Program-made: the position numbers and the translations under genes
Source: Actinomycetes bacterium
GTDB lineage: Bacteria > Actinomycetota > Actinomycetes > Mycobacteriales > Mycobacteriaceae
Direction: 5' to 3'
DNA length: 64,000 nucleotides
NCBI GenBank assembly: GCA_023461275.1
Contig: JAEYMI010000028.1
Span: forward strand, 1-64,000
The notes under the pieces: model-generated
Databases searched by the model: none
Seen by the model: the letters and a program-made list of their open reading frames with translations, nothing else
What the model was told of the DNA's origin: nothing
Part shown: positions 17,743 through 28,231 of the stretch, in pieces
Position numbering within the stretch: the stretch's first letter is position 1
How the letters are laid out: every line of letters starts with the position of its first letter

Positions 17743-17853
17743 CTACCGCGAGAAGTGCTCGTGGAGAACCGAACGTCGGTAGAAGTCGAGATCGGAACCG
17801 AATGCGTTGGCGGCGGCGAGAACCGCGATCGCGAGTAGGCCGGCGATGAGCAT
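17743..17853 (-). CDS. Small single-pass membrane protein (36 aa), hypothetical
   Basis: A 36-codon frame starting at ATG 17853 with AGGGG five bases upstream. The product has one N-terminal hydrophobic helix (LIAGLLAIAVLAAANAF) and a polar, charged tail with SDLDFYRRSVLHEHFSR, so it should sit in the membrane with a short tail. Its 3' end is 5 nt from that of the convergent HAD gene, and its upstream 150 bp are rich in palindromes. I do not recognise a family. Size, ribosome site and membrane-helix composition make it a likely real gene; expression is unproven. Confidence 0.55.
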   Translation of the reverse strand: MLIAGLLAIAVLAAANAFGSDLDFYRRSVLHEHFSR

Positions 17854-17920
17854 GGCGTCCCCTTGGTGGATGTTGTGTGGCGCTTGATGTGTTTGTCAGG
17901 TCTGATCGTCACTGACCAAG

Positions 17921-18000
17921 TGTGCACAACTGTACACCGAAGCAGTACTCGCGAGTATGGCCACAACGTGTGTGACTCGACACGTTGGGTGAACACGTGT
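17921..18000. promoter_or_regulatory. Palindrome-rich region upstream of the 36-aa gene
   Basis: In 80 bp: TGTGCACA (17921-17928), TGTACA (17931-17936), the 12-bp perfect palindrome TACTCGCGAGTA (17946-17957), the 7-8-7 inverted repeat AACGTGT/ACACGTT (17965-17971, 17980-17986) and ACACGTGT (17993-18000). On the minus strand a TACAGT box (17929-17934) would put the -35 region inside the 12-bp palindrome. Looks like an operator cluster; the repeat nearest the phosphatase stop could instead be a terminator. Confidence 0.5.
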
Positions 18001-18004
18001 GACG

Positions 18005-18826
18005 TTATGGCTCCAGGAGCGATGTCCGCAGCGCCGAGATGTCGGTTTCGGTGAGGCCGAGTCCCTGGCGTAGGTAGCCGTCGAAGCTGCCATAGACGCG
18101 GTCTGCGGTGGCGAAGGATGATCGCAGCCACGCAATGTTGACGCCATTGATCGGATCGCTCGCCGTGGTGTGACGGAAAGTGTTGCTGGCCAGGAAGTCT
18201 CGTTCCACTGTTCCCCGATCCACGCCCAGGATGCTCAGCAGCACCGCTGACGCCCACCCGGTGCGATCCTTGCCCGCGGTGCAATGGAAGAGCAGGGTGT
18301 CCCCACGCGACGCTGTCGCTCCGATGTCGAGCAGCGTGCGCCGGAACGATTGCCGTGCCCCTGGATCGGTCACAAATGCGCGATAGGCGCTGGGCAGATC
18401 CGCCAGATTGGTCACCGGGGTGCCACCCAGGACGTCGTAAATGCGCACAGTGGCACCCGGAATCGGTCGGTCCGGCTGGGCGGCTCGTTCGAGTTGCGTT
18501 CGGAAGTCTATGATTTCGGTCACTCCGCGACGCTTCAGGGCTCCCACGTCGGCCGGCGTCACCTTGGAGAGGTTGTCGCTGCGGATGACCAGCTTCTTGA
18601 TCGAGTGGCCGTCGGCGGTGCGGTAGGCGGAGAAGTCGCGGGTGTTGTCGGTACCTGCCAGCGGCACCGCGGCGGGCGCCGGAAGTGCCGGCGCGGGTGC
18701 TACCCGTGGCGTTTGCGGGGAGGCGATCGCTGCACCCGGCGCCGCGATCAGCGCGGGCGTGGTCAGCAGTGCCAGTGCGGTGAGCGTGCAGGTGAGACGA
18801 CGGCGGGTCGGACGCGCGGTGTTCAT
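18005..18826 (-). CDS. Exported tyrosine/lipid phosphatase (CX5R, MptpB-like)
   Basis: 273-residue phosphatase with the P-loop HCTAGKDRTGW: nucleophile C182 and R188. The extra Lys/Asp in the loop (CTAGKDR) is typical of the MptpB/DSP-PTPase-phosphatase-like group with dual protein/phosphoinositide specificity. The N-terminus has RPTRRRL followed by a hydrophobic stretch and Ala-rich cleavage region (about residues 11-36), so it should be exported. It begins 30 nt after the PhoD-like gene, suggesting an operon of two exported phosphatases. Confidence 0.85.
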   Translation of the reverse strand: MNTARPTRRRLTCTLTALALLTTPALIAAPGAAIASPQTPRVAPAPALPAPAAVPLAGTDNTRDFSAYRTADGHSIKKLVIRSDNLSKVTPADVGALKRRGVTEIIDFRTQLERAAQPDRPIPGATVRIYDVLGGTPVTNLADLPSAYRAFVTDPGARQSFRRTLLDIGATASRGDTLLFHCTAGKDRTGWASAVLLSILGVDRGTVERDFLASNTFRHTTASDPINGVNIAWLRSSFATADRVYGSFDGYLRQGLGLTETDISALRTSLLEP

Positions 18827-18856
18827 GTCGGATGCCTTTCCTAACGAGATGTTCGA

Positions 18857-20548
18857 TCAGTCGATTGGCGTCGAAACGGGTTGCACGCGTGGTGAACCCG
18901 ACCGGACCCTGAATGATCGGGCGTGGTAACGACGCGAGCGCGGATCGGTCTTGTCCACCAGGAACCACCAATCCATCTGAGCCGCAGCCGAAGTCACGGT
19001 GAGGACGCCGTAGCCGTGGCCGTCGAGGTCGTTCCATCGGATGTGGCGGTTGGCGGCGAGGATCGCCGAGGAGATGGCCGGGCCCGCAGTGTGTTCGGGG
19101 ACCCCGATGATGTCGTCGATGTTCGACGACGTCACCGACGGCACCACGAGTTCGGTGGCCACCGACGTGCCGGGGTAGCGGGACGCGTCGGCTGGGACAT
19201 CGCAGGCCCATGACGAATGGATGTCTCCGGTGATGAACACCACGTTGTCGGTTCGGTTGTCGCGAATCGACTCGAGTAGCCGTCGACGGTCGGCGGAGTA
19301 TCCGTCCCACTGGTCGGCGTTGTACGGCAAGCCCTCGGACGGTAGTCCGAGCATCTCGGTGATCGCCGCGCTGTTGGTCCGGTCCAGTGGCGGCAGAAGC
19401 ACGGGGCTGATCATCACCGGGTTGCCGACGATCTGCCACCGAGTCTCCGACGACGCCAAACCCGCGGTGAGCCAGCGCATCTGCGCCGCGCCGGTGATGC
19501 TGCGGCGAGGGTCGTCGACGCGTCGTGAGGTCGCGGAGACCTGCTGGTCGCGGTAGGTCCGCAGGTCCAACATCGACAGTTCGGCGAGCGTGCCGAAACG
19601 CAACCGGCGATACAGGTGCCGGCCCGATGCGTCGGCCTGCGGGCGCACCGGCATCCACTCGTAGTAGGCCTGTTCCGAGGCGGCCTTGCGCGCCCGCCAC
19701 GATCCCTCCCGGGCGGAATGGTTCTCCGCGCCGCCCGACCATGCGTCGTTCGCTGATTCGTGGTCGTCCCAGGTGCAGATCCACGGCACCGTGCGGTGCA
19801 GTTCGGCGAGGTCCGGGTCGGTCTTGTAGCTCGCGAGTCGAATTCGGTAGTCGCGCAACGTGATCGTCTCGTTGCGTGGTTGGTTGCGACGGACCGGTCC
19901 GGTCTTGCCGGTGTAACCGCCCGTTTCGTATTCGTAGAAATAGTCCCCGAGGTGGACTATTGCCCGTAGATCGCGATGAGCCAGCAGATGGCGATACGAG
20001 GCGAAGTAGCCGGCCTCCCAGTTGGCACACGACACCACGCCGAGCCGGACCTCTCCGACATCGGCCCCCGATGCCGGAGCGGTACGGGTGCGCCCGGTCG
20101 GCGAGACCGCACCGACGGCCGGACCGGAGGTCACGCGGAAGCGATACGAATAAGTGGTGTCGGCGGCCAATCCGTCGACGTCGACCTTCACGGTGTGGTC
20201 GGTCGCCGCGGACGTGGTCACCCGGCCCGACGCGGCCGGCGAGGCGAAGGACCCGTCCCGGCTGATCTCCCAGATGACCTCGGTGGCCGGGCCGACACCC
20301 GAACCAGGCGTCGACTCCGGGGTTGGGGTGACCCGCGTCCACAAGATCACCCCGCCGGGCAGCGGATCGCCGGACGCAACCCCGTGTGCGAACACCGCCG
20401 ATGCGGGGGCGGCCGACGCGCGGCCGGTGGCGATCAGGGGCAGAGCCGAAGCGGTGACCGCGGCACCGGTCTTGAGGAAGGTACGACGCCGCGTCCCCGA
20501 GAGCGGTGCGCCATCACCCGGGTCAGGAGCCGAGCATTGAGAGCGCAT
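18857..20548 (-). CDS. phoD: PhoD-like alkaline phosphatase, Tat-exported
   Basis: 563-residue PhoD-family phosphodiesterase/phosphatase. The signal peptide has the twin-arginine motif TRRRTFLK (residues ~19-26), a hydrophobic core and an ASA-AP cleavage site near 45, so export is by the Tat route. An N-terminal immunoglobulin-like domain precedes the metallophosphatase domain with LGVVSCANWEAG, IVHLGDYFYEYE, CTWDDHESANDAW and ITGDIHSSWACDV, which supply iron/calcium ligands. Likely releases phosphate from organic esters outside the membrane. Divergent from thyX. Confidence 0.9.
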   Translation of the reverse strand: MRSQCSAPDPGDGAPLSGTRRRTFLKTGAAVTASALPLIATGRASAAPASAVFAHGVASGDPLPGGVILWTRVTPTPESTPGSGVGPATEVIWEISRDGSFASPAASGRVTTSAATDHTVKVDVDGLAADTTYSYRFRVTSGPAVGAVSPTGRTRTAPASGADVGEVRLGVVSCANWEAGYFASYRHLLAHRDLRAIVHLGDYFYEYETGGYTGKTGPVRRNQPRNETITLRDYRIRLASYKTDPDLAELHRTVPWICTWDDHESANDAWSGGAENHSAREGSWRARKAASEQAYYEWMPVRPQADASGRHLYRRLRFGTLAELSMLDLRTYRDQQVSATSRRVDDPRRSITGAAQMRWLTAGLASSETRWQIVGNPVMISPVLLPPLDRTNSAAITEMLGLPSEGLPYNADQWDGYSADRRRLLESIRDNRTDNVVFITGDIHSSWACDVPADASRYPGTSVATELVVPSVTSSNIDDIIGVPEHTAGPAISSAILAANRHIRWNDLDGHGYGVLTVTSAAAQMDWWFLVDKTDPRSRRYHARSFRVRSGSPRVQPVSTPID

Positions 20549-20700
20549 CGCCGATCATCATGCGACATCGGCGACGGCGGATGCGAACGGCATCGAAGTA
20601 TCGCGACAGCCCCGATGCGAAGTTCGCCCGATGTTCACCGACAGTCTCCCTGCGTGCCGCGACGCACCCGGTGAGTTCGGCGTACCGACGGGTCGGCATC

Positions 20701-20706
20701 TAGGCT
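20701..20706 (+). promoter_or_regulatory. -10-like box upstream of thyX
   Basis: TAGGCT lies 41 nt before the thyX GTG, leaving a leader of about 35 nt that contains AGGAG. No convincing -35 is visible. Confidence 0.35.
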
Positions 20707-20747
20707 GGACGCCCGCCGGTGGACAATCGGTGGCGACGTGAGGAGCA

Positions 20748-21503
20748 GTGGTGTCGGAGTTGGTGCCGTTGAAAGTGCAGCTGGTGGCTGCGACGCAGTT
20801 CACCGCGCCGCCTGACGTCGACTGGTCCACCGACGCCGACGGCGGTGAGGCGCTCGTCGAATTCTCCGGACGCGCCTGCTACGAGAGCTGGGACAAGCCG
20901 AATCCGCGCACCGCGACCAACGCCGGCTATCTGCGTCACATCCTCGAGGTCGGGCATCTGTCGTTGCTCGAACACGCGTCGGTGACGTTCTACATCACCG
21001 GCATCTCCCGGTCGTGCACCCACGAATTGATCCGCCACCGGCACTTCTCGTATTCGCAGCTCTCCCAGCGGTTCGTCCCCGAGCACGACTCGAATGTCGT
21101 GGCACCTCCGGCCATCCGCGGTGACGCCGACCTCGAGGCGCTGTTCGTCCAGGCCACCGATGCCAGCCGCAAGGCCTACAGCGAACTGCTCGACGCGCTC
21201 GAGGCCAAGTTCGCCGACGTCCCCAACGCGATCCTGCGTCGTAAACAGGCGCGCCAGGCCGCGCGTTCGGTGCTGCCCAACGCCACCGAGACCAGGATCG
21301 TGGTCACCGGCAACTACCGGGCTTGGCGACACTTCGTCGGGATGCGGGCCACCGAACACGCCGACGTCGAGATCCGCCAGCTCGCGGTGGAATGCCTGCG
21401 TCAGCTGATGGATGTGGCGCCAACGGTGTTCGGCGACTTCGAGATCGGTAGCCTCGCCGACGGAACCGAGGTCGCGACCTCGCCCTTTGTCTTCGAGGGA
21501 TGA
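20748..21503 (+). CDS. thyX: Flavin-dependent thymidylate synthase ThyX
   Basis: FAD-dependent alternative thymidylate synthase using methylene-tetrahydrofolate and NADPH. 251 residues, with the ThyX signature [13 protein letters not shown] at 96-108, and conserved [25 protein letters not shown] near the C-terminus. GTG 20748 follows AGGAG (20741-20745); the next codon is also GTG. thyX-dapA-rnj order is as in mycobacteria. The genome therefore has both ThyA and ThyX. Confidence 0.97.
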   Translation: MVSELVPLKVQLVAATQFTAPPDVDWSTDADGGEALVEFSGRACYESWDKPNPRTATNAGYLRHILEVGHLSLLEHASVTFYITGISRSCTHELIRHRHFSYSQLSQRFVPEHDSNVVAPPAIRGDADLEALFVQATDASRKAYSELLDALEAKFADVPNAILRRKQARQAARSVLPNATETRIVVTGNYRAWRHFVGMRATEHADVEIRQLAVECLRQLMDVAPTVFGDFEIGSLADGTEVATSPFVFEG

Positions 21504-21522
21504 CGCACTCGATCTCTTCTGA

Positions 21523-22512
<990 letters not shown>

Positions 22513-22514
22513 CC

Positions 22515-24437
22515 ATGACCCAGCCCCGACGACGACGCAGCGCCACCCGACAGGCCGGACCGCCCACGCCTCCGGCACCCGAGACGCCTCCGGCATCGCA
22601 GAAAGAATCCGTGCCTCCGAAATCCTCCTCAAACCAGTCCGGACCGGACCAATCCGGACCGAAACAGTCCGGTTCCAAGCAGTCCGGCTCGAAGTCCAAC
22701 CGCGGTCGCCACGAGCGACGCGACGACGCGCAGTCGATTCCGTCGGATCCGGCGACTGATCGACTGGGCACCCCGCGTCGTCTGCCCAAGGGAGCGCTGC
22801 GGATCGTCGCACTCGGCGGCATCGGTGAGATCGGCCGCAACATGACCGTCTTCGAGTACGACGGACGTCTGCTCATCGTCGACTGCGGTGTGCTGTTCCC
22901 CGAGGACGCCCAACCCGGCGTCGACCTGATCCTGCCCGACTTCTCCTCGATCGAGGACCGGATCGACGACGTCGACGCGGTGATCCTCACGCACGGCCAC
23001 GAGGATCACATCGGCGCGGTGCCGTTCCTGCTGCGGCTGCGCAGCGACATCCCGGTCGTCGGGTCCACCTTCACCCTCGCCCTCGTCGAGGCGAAGTGCC
23101 GTGAACATCGGCTGCGCCCCAACCTGGTTCGCGTCACCGAGGGGGAGCGGACCACGCACGGTCCATTCGAGTGCGAGTACTTCGCGGTCAACCACTCCAT
23201 TCCCGATGCGATCGCCGTCGCGATCCGTACCCCGGCCGGTCTGGCATTGCACACCGGTGACATCAAGCTCGATCAGCTCCCGCTCGACGGACGGCTCACC
23301 GACCTCGCCGGCTTCAGCAGGCTCGGCGACGAGGGTGTGGACCTGTTCCTCGTCGATTCCACCAACGCCGAGGTGCCTGGCTTCGTGACGCCGGAACGCG
23401 AGATCGGCGGTGTCCTGGACCAGGTGATCGGAAAAGCGAAGCAGCGCGTCATCGTCGCGTCGTTCGCCAGCCACGTGCATCGCATCCAGCAGATCATCGA
23501 CGTCGCCTACACCCACAATCGTCGTGTCACCTTCGTCGGCCGGTCGATGGTGCGCAACATGCAGATCGCCCAGGATCTCGGCTATCTGCGGGTACCCGAC
23601 GGCGTTGTCGTCGACCTCGATACCGCGGCCACCCTGCCCGATCACCGCGTGGTGCTGATCTCCACCGGCTCACAGGGCGAACCGCTCTCGGCGCTGTCGC
23701 GGATGGCGCGAGGTGAACACCGCCAGATCAACATCCGCGCCGACGACCTCGTGGTGCTCGCCTCGTCGTTGATCCCTGGCAACGAGAACTCGGTGTTCGC
23801 CGTGGTCAACGGTCTGGCCAAACGCGGTGCCACCGTCATCACCCAGCAGAGCGCCAAGGTGCACGTGTCGGGTCACGCCTCGGCCGGCGAACTGCTCTAC
23901 CTCTACAACGCGGTCCGCCCGTCGAATGTGATGCCGGTCCACGGCGAATGGCGGCACCTGCGGGCCAATGCGGCGCTCGCGGTGGCCACCGGTGTGCCCG
24001 AGGATCGGGTGATGCTCGCCGAGGACGGCGTGGTCGTCGACCTGATCGACGGGCGCGCGCAGATCGCCGGACGAGTTCCGGTCGGCCACGTCTACGTCGA
24101 CGGACTCTCGGTCGGCGACGTCGGGGAGTCGACCCTCTCGGAGCGGCTCATCCTCGGTGAGGGCGGCTTCATCGCGATCACGGTCGCCGTCGATGCCACC
24201 ACCGGACGCACGGTGAGTCGTCCCGAGGTGTCCGGACGCGGATTCTCCGACGACCCCGACGCGCTCAAGGCCGCCGCCGACATCGTCGATCAGGCGCTCG
24301 ACGCTCTGGCGAACGAGGGCGTATCCGATACCCATCGCATCGCTCAGACCATCAGGCGTGCTGTCGGCCGTTGGGTGGCCGACACCTACCGTCGCCGGCC
24401 GATGATCGTGCCGACGGTGCTGGCCGTCGGAGACTGA
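22515..24437 (+). CDS. rnj: Ribonuclease J
   Basis: Metallo-beta-lactamase/beta-CASP ribonuclease with endo- and 5'-to-3' exonuclease activity in RNA maturation and decay. 640 residues. The metal site THGHEDHIG is clear, followed by the beta-CASP block and the C-terminal HASAGELLYLYNAVRPSNVMPVHGEWRHL. The first ~85 residues are an extra low-complexity, basic/Ser-Gly region before the catalytic core; four 15-bp units (22635-22694) encode QSGPD/QSGSK-like repeats there. Mycobacterial RNase J (about 558 aa) lacks an extension of this length. ATG 22515 is 2 nt after dapA. Confidence 0.95.
   Translation: MTQPRRRRSATRQAGPPTPPAPETPPASQKESVPPKSSSNQSGPDQSGPKQSGSKQSGSKSNRGRHERRDDAQSIPSDPATDRLGTPRRLPKGALRIVALGGIGEIGRNMTVFEYDGRLLIVDCGVLFPEDAQPGVDLILPDFSSIEDRIDDVDAVILTHGHEDHIGAVPFLLRLRSDIPVVGSTFTLALVEAKCREHRLRPNLVRVTEGERTTHGPFECEYFAVNHSIPDAIAVAIRTPAGLALHTGDIKLDQLPLDGRLTDLAGFSRLGDEGVDLFLVDSTNAEVPGFVTPEREIGGVLDQVIGKAKQRVIVASFASHVHRIQQIIDVAYTHNRRVTFVGRSMVRNMQIAQDLGYLRVPDGVVVDLDTAATLPDHRVVLISTGSQGEPLSALSRMARGEHRQINIRADDLVVLASSLIPGNENSVFAVVNGLAKRGATVITQQSAKVHVSGHASAGELLYLYNAVRPSNVMPVHGEWRHLRANAALAVATGVPEDRVMLAEDGVVVDLIDGRAQIAGRVPVGHVYVDGLSVGDVGESTLSERLILGEGGFIAITVAVDATTGRTVSRPEVSGRGFSDDPDALKAAADIVDQALDALANEGVSDTHRIAQTIRRAVGRWVADTYRRRPMIVPTVLAVGD
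22635..22694 (+). repeat. Four 15-bp tandem units in the N-terminal region of rnj
   Basis: Units at 22635, 22650, 22665 and 22680, each beginning CAGTCCGG or CAATCCGG. They encode a five-residue repeat with core SG. Period is exactly 15, so the frame is kept. Confidence 0.85.
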
Positions 24438-24457
24438 CCCTGCGGGAGAGGAGTGGC

Positions 24458-24463
24458 TACGCT
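24458..24463 (+). promoter_or_regulatory. -10 box for a leaderless transcript of the TIGR03085 gene
   Basis: TACGCT lies 7 nt before GTG 24471. This favours GTG 24471 over GTG 24453 as the start. Confidence 0.45.
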
Positions 24464-24470
24464 GGATCGG

Positions 24471-25103
24471 GTGAACCCTGCCCAGATCGAACGAGCCGCC
24501 CTGGTCGCCACTTTTCGCGAGAAGGGTCCTGACGCACCCACGCTCTGCGACGGATGGACCACGCGCGATCTGGCTGCACACCTGGTGGTGCGCGAACGGC
24601 GACCGGATGCGAGCCCGGGCATTATGATCCCCGCGTTGGCCGGGCACACCGAGAAGGTTCAGAATGCTGCCGCGCAGCGGCCATGGGATGACCTGCTCGC
24701 CGACATCGCGTCTGGTCCACCGATCTACTCGCCGTTCAAGCTGATCGACCGGTGGGCCAACCTCGCGGAGTACTTCGTCCACCACGAGGACGTCTTGCGC
24801 GGCGGTGCCGATCCCGATGCCCCGTGGACACCGCGAAAGCCGAGCCCCGAGGTCGAGGAGGCACTGATCTCGTCGCTCAAGATGGTGGGACCGATGAACC
24901 TCAAGCATTCACCGGCGACGACGACGCTTCAGACCACCGACGGCCAGACACTGGTCACTGCAGGCAAGGGCGAACCGGTGACGGTCGCCGGCACCCCTGG
25001 GGAACTGGTCATGTTCGCGTTCGGTCGCACGCCGCTTGATGTCACCTTTACCGGCTCCGACGACGCCATCGCCGCGCTCACTGCGGCCAAACGAGGGTTC
25101 TGA
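24471..25103 (+). CDS. TIGR03085 family (DinB/maleylpyruvate isomerase-like) protein
   Basis: 210-residue cytoplasmic protein of the mycothiol-dependent/DinB-like fold group, TIGR03085 type. Conserved block GPDAPTLCDGWTTRDLAAHLVVRERRPDA near the N-terminus contains the His of the putative metal site, with EYFVHHEDVLRG in the middle. Enzyme activity is unknown. GTG 24471 gives the usual distance to ERAAL and has a -10 box 7 nt upstream; GTG 24453 with GGGAG just upstream would add six residues. Confidence 0.82.
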   Translation: MNPAQIERAALVATFREKGPDAPTLCDGWTTRDLAAHLVVRERRPDASPGIMIPALAGHTEKVQNAAAQRPWDDLLADIASGPPIYSPFKLIDRWANLAEYFVHHEDVLRGGADPDAPWTPRKPSPEVEEALISSLKMVGPMNLKHSPATTTLQTTDGQTLVTAGKGEPVTVAGTPGELVMFAFGRTPLDVTFTGSDDAIAALTAAKRGF

Positions 25104-25179
25104 CGACCGTTTTGTTACGAATCCGACACGTAGTCGCGTTAACAGTGTTGCCTGTGTGACTCACGGGGTGTGTGGCCAC

Positions 25180-25185
25180 TAGGCT
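25180..25185 (+). promoter_or_regulatory. -10 box for a leaderless ftsK transcript
   Basis: TAGGCT lies 7 nt before ATG 25193, with a weak GTGACT-like -35 about 17-18 nt further upstream. No ribosome-binding site precedes the ATG. Confidence 0.5.
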
Positions 25186-25192
25186 GTCTCCC

Positions 25193-28081
25193 ATGGCTTC
25201 GAAAGCAACTGCGGGCACGCGTAAGGGGTCTACGCGTGCAACCTCCGCGTCGCGAACGACGACTCGCTCTCGCAGTGCCACCGGCTCACGTGCCTCCGCA
25301 CCAGCGCGGAGTGGGTCCACAGCGCGCAAGGGCGGTGGCACGAGTGCCTCGACGTCGAAACGTACCCCGGCGAAACGCAACCCTGTGCCTGCGCAGTCCC
25401 GCGACATCCACCGCGAGCGGTCACTTCCGGCCTCTGGTGCCGTCGCCGTCGGCCGCGGGCTGGGCGCGGGGTGGTCGTTGCTCGCCCGTGGCGTGGGTGG
25501 CATGGCGCGCGCCGGGGGCGCAAAGCCCGGCCGGTCGGTGGCCGGTGACCACGGCTCCGCACCCGACCTGGGACCCGAACGATTCGATGACGAGCCCGGC
25601 ACGTACGACCCGGACATCGCCGAGGTCGACGACGACCGACAAACCCGTGGCGCACTGCGCGTCGGCGGCACACCCGAAGGCCACACCCACCGTCGGGATG
25701 GTTCGGCGCTGGCGATTCTGGGGCTCGCGCTGCTCGCCGGCGCCAGCGTCTGGTTTGGTGCCGCCGGACCGGTCGGTGCGTTCATCGACGCGCTGATCCG
25801 GGCGATCATCGGTGCGGCCGCCGTGGTGTTGCCGCTCGCGTTGATCGCGTTGGCGGTGATCCTGATGCGCCGTCCTCCCAACGTCGAGCGTCGGGCCCGC
25901 TACATCGGCGCCGGTATGTTGCTGGTGCTGCCCGCGCTCGGCCTGATTCACCTCGTCGGCGGCGCGCCCGCCGATCTACCGGGCAGGTCACGGGCCGGTG
26001 GCTTCCTCGGCTTCGCCATCGGCACGCCGCTCACCAACGGTGTGACGGCGTGGATCTCGGTACCGATCCTGTTGTTGTGCATGGCTTTCGGTGCACTGAT
26101 CCTTAGTGGCAAAACGGTACGCGAAGTGGTCGACGCCGTGTCGGGCTACCTCGGACTCGGCGTCGGGCGTGGTGTCCCGGGCGGCGAGACCCCCTGGGAT
26201 GACGACTACGACGATCTTCAAGACGACGATCTGGCGGAGCCGTGGGACGAACACGATGGTGCCGCCGATCTCGTCGCTGACGGCTGGTCGGGTCGGCCTG
26301 CATCGGCTTATTCGAACTCGGGCTACTCCACGGACCCGTATGAGAACTATCCGCCCGACGAGGTGACACCGCCGCGCCGTCGCGGTCGCCGCCCCGCCGT
26401 CGTCGACGAGCCCGACGAGGACCTGCTCACCGCGGCCACGGCGCCCATCGTCGACGAGGTCACCGAGCGCATCGAGAAGCCGGCCGCTCCGAAACGTGCT
26501 GCGCGGCCGTCGATTCCCGACCGTGAGCCGGAAGCGGCGCAGCCCGCGCCACCGGCCGCGGCCGACGGCGGACTCGTCGACCGCACGGATATGGGCGACT
26601 ACCAGTTGCCGCCCGCCTCACTGCTTCTCGACGGCGACCCGCCCAAGAAGGGCAGTCGAAGCAACGACGAGATGATCGAACGCGTCACCGGCGTGCTCGA
26701 GCAATTCAAGATCGACGCCGCGGTCACCGGGTACACCCGCGGGCCGACGGTCACCCGCTACGAGGTGGAACTCGGACCTGGTGTGAAGGTCGAGAAGATC
26801 ACCGCGTTGCAGCGCAACATCGCCTACGCCGTGGCCACCGACAACGTCCGGCTTCTGGCGCCCATCCCCGGCAAGTCCGCGGTGGGCATCGAGGTGCCCA
26901 ACTCCGATCGTGAGATGGTGCGGTTGGCCGACGTCCTCAAATCGCCCAAGACGCGCAAGGATTCGCATCCGCTCGTGATCGGTCTGGGTAAGGACATCGA
27001 AGGTGACTTCGTCAGCGCGAACCTTGCGAAGATGCCGCACCTGTTGGTCGCCGGCTCCACCGGCTCGGGTAAGTCCAGCTTCGTCAACTCGATGCTGGTG
27101 TCGCTGCTGACCCGCGCCACCCCCGAAGACGTGCGGATGATCCTCATCGACCCCAAGATGGTGGAACTGACTCCCTACGAAGGGATTCCGCACCTCATCA
27201 CGCCGATCATCACGCAGCCGAAGAAGGCCGCGGCGGCATTGGCGTGGCTGGTGGAGGAGATGGAGCAGCGCTACCAGGACATGAAGGCCTCCCGGGTGCG
27301 CCACATCGACGACTTCAACTCCAAGGTCCGCTCCGGTGAGATCACCACACCGCTGGGCAGTGAACGTGTCTACAAGCCGTATCCCTACATCCTCGCCATC
27401 GTCGACGAGCTCGCCGACCTGATGATGACCGCGCCACGCGACGTCGAGGACGCGATCGTCCGGATCACCCAGAAGGCCCGCGCCGCGGGTATCCACCTGG
27501 TGCTGGCCACCCAGCGGCCGTCGGTGGACGTGGTGACCGGTCTGATCAAGACCAACGTGCCGTCGCGGTTGGCGTTCGCGACGTCGTCGTTGACCGACTC
27601 GCGCGTCATCCTCGATCAGCCCGGTGCCGAGAAGTTGATCGGTATGGGCGACGGACTGTTCCTGCCGATGGGCGCCAACCGGCCGATCCGCATGCAGGGT
27701 GCCTACATCTCCGACGAGGAGATCGCAGCCGTCGTCGACTTCACCCGCGAACAGAGCGAACCCGAGTACACCGAGGGAGTCACCGCCGCCAAGGCCGGCG
27801 ACAAGAAGGACATCGACGCCGACATCGGTGGTGACCTCGACGACCTCCTGCAGGCCATCGAGTTGGTGGTGTCGAGTCAGTTCGGCTCGACGTCGATGCT
27901 GCAGCGCAAACTGCGCGTCGGCTTCGCCAAGGCCGGACGACTGATGGACCTGATGGAGACACGCGGTGTCGTCGGACCCAGTGAGGGCTCCAAAGCCCGT
28001 GAGGTACTGGTGAAGCCGGAGGATCTGGCCGGGGTCATCGCCTCCATCAACGGTGGCGGCGAATCGGGCGAAACGGAATGA
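25193..28081 (+). CDS. ftsK: DNA translocase FtsK
   Basis: Septum-located ATP-driven DNA pump that clears and aligns chromosome ends at division. 962 residues. After a basic Ser/Thr/Arg-rich N-terminus come four membrane helices (about 180-310), then a Pro/Asp-rich linker, then the motor: Walker A GSTGSGKS at 621-628, Walker B ILID ending at D653, and [15 protein letters not shown]. The C-terminal gamma winged-helix ([25 protein letters not shown]) reads KOPS-type DNA sites. ATG 25193 is supported by a -10 box 7 nt upstream; GTG 25172 is in frame but unsupported. Confidence 0.96.
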   Translation: MASKATAGTRKGSTRATSASRTTTRSRSATGSRASAPARSGSTARKGGGTSASTSKRTPAKRNPVPAQSRDIHRERSLPASGAVAVGRGLGAGWSLLARGVGGMARAGGAKPGRSVAGDHGSAPDLGPERFDDEPGTYDPDIAEVDDDRQTRGALRVGGTPEGHTHRRDGSALAILGLALLAGASVWFGAAGPVGAFIDALIRAIIGAAAVVLPLALIALAVILMRRPPNVERRARYIGAGMLLVLPALGLIHLVGGAPADLPGRSRAGGFLGFAIGTPLTNGVTAWISVPILLLCMAFGALILSGKTVREVVDAVSGYLGLGVGRGVPGGETPWDDDYDDLQDDDLAEPWDEHDGAADLVADGWSGRPASAYSNSGYSTDPYENYPPDEVTPPRRRGRRPAVVDEPDEDLLTAATAPIVDEVTERIEKPAAPKRAARPSIPDREPEAAQPAPPAAADGGLVDRTDMGDYQLPPASLLLDGDPPKKGSRSNDEMIERVTGVLEQFKIDAAVTGYTRGPTVTRYEVELGPGVKVEKITALQRNIAYAVATDNVRLLAPIPGKSAVGIEVPNSDREMVRLADVLKSPKTRKDSHPLVIGLGKDIEGDFVSANLAKMPHLLVAGSTGSGKSSFVNSMLVSLLTRATPEDVRMILIDPKMVELTPYEGIPHLITPIITQPKKAAAALAWLVEEMEQRYQDMKASRVRHIDDFNSKVRSGEITTPLGSERVYKPYPYILAIVDELADLMMTAPRDVEDAIVRITQKARAAGIHLVLATQRPSVDVVTGLIKTNVPSRLAFATSSLTDSRVILDQPGAEKLIGMGDGLFLPMGANRPIRMQGAYISDEEIAAVVDFTREQSEPEYTEGVTAAKAGDKKDIDADIGGDLDDLLQAIELVVSSQFGSTSMLQRKLRVGFAKAGRLMDLMETRGVVGPSEGSKAREVLVKPEDLAGVIASINGGGESGETE

Positions 28082-28105
28082 CCCTGTAGACTCGACGACG
28101 ATCGA

Positions 28106-28231
28106 AGAGGGGAGTATCCCCACTCACGGCGCGTTCGTCAGTACGGCGCGCGGTTCGGGACGGCGCCGATCGCCTGCCCACCGCGAACCCGGGCGCATCG
28201 GTCGGCGTCCACGTCGGCGGGAGAGACCTCT
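28106..28231 (+). ncRNA. yybP-ykoY-type manganese riboswitch upstream of terC
   Basis: The leader has the conserved architecture of the yybP-ykoY aptamer: P1 is AGAGG (28106-28110) pairing with CCTCT (28227-28231), bounded inside by GGAGTA (28111-28116) and GAGA just before CCTCT (giving the GAGACC element), with CGTCAGTAC (28136-28144) in the middle. Family knowledge: this aptamer senses Mn2+ and sits upstream of TerC/Alx/MntP-type exporters. The 3' P1 strand CCTC can alternatively pair with GAGG (28259-28262) of the terC ribosome site, suggesting translational control. Judged by eye, not by a covariance model. Confidence 0.75.

Noticed and set aside
17685..20342. An open frame of ~885 codons on the minus strand covering both exported phosphatases.
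   Set aside because: It overlaps the PhoD and CX5R phosphatase genes, whose frames have intact motifs and signal peptides, and its product is Arg/Gly/Pro-rich without any domain; it is a GC-driven shadow.
22635..22694. Short tandem array in rnj considered as a CRISPR-like array.
   Set aside because: Contiguous 15-bp units with no spacers and no cas genes; it encodes a protein repeat.
26618..28123. A ~500-codon frame antisense to ftsK.
   Set aside because: His/Asp/Arg-rich product with no motifs, antisense to the conserved FtsK motor; composition artefact.
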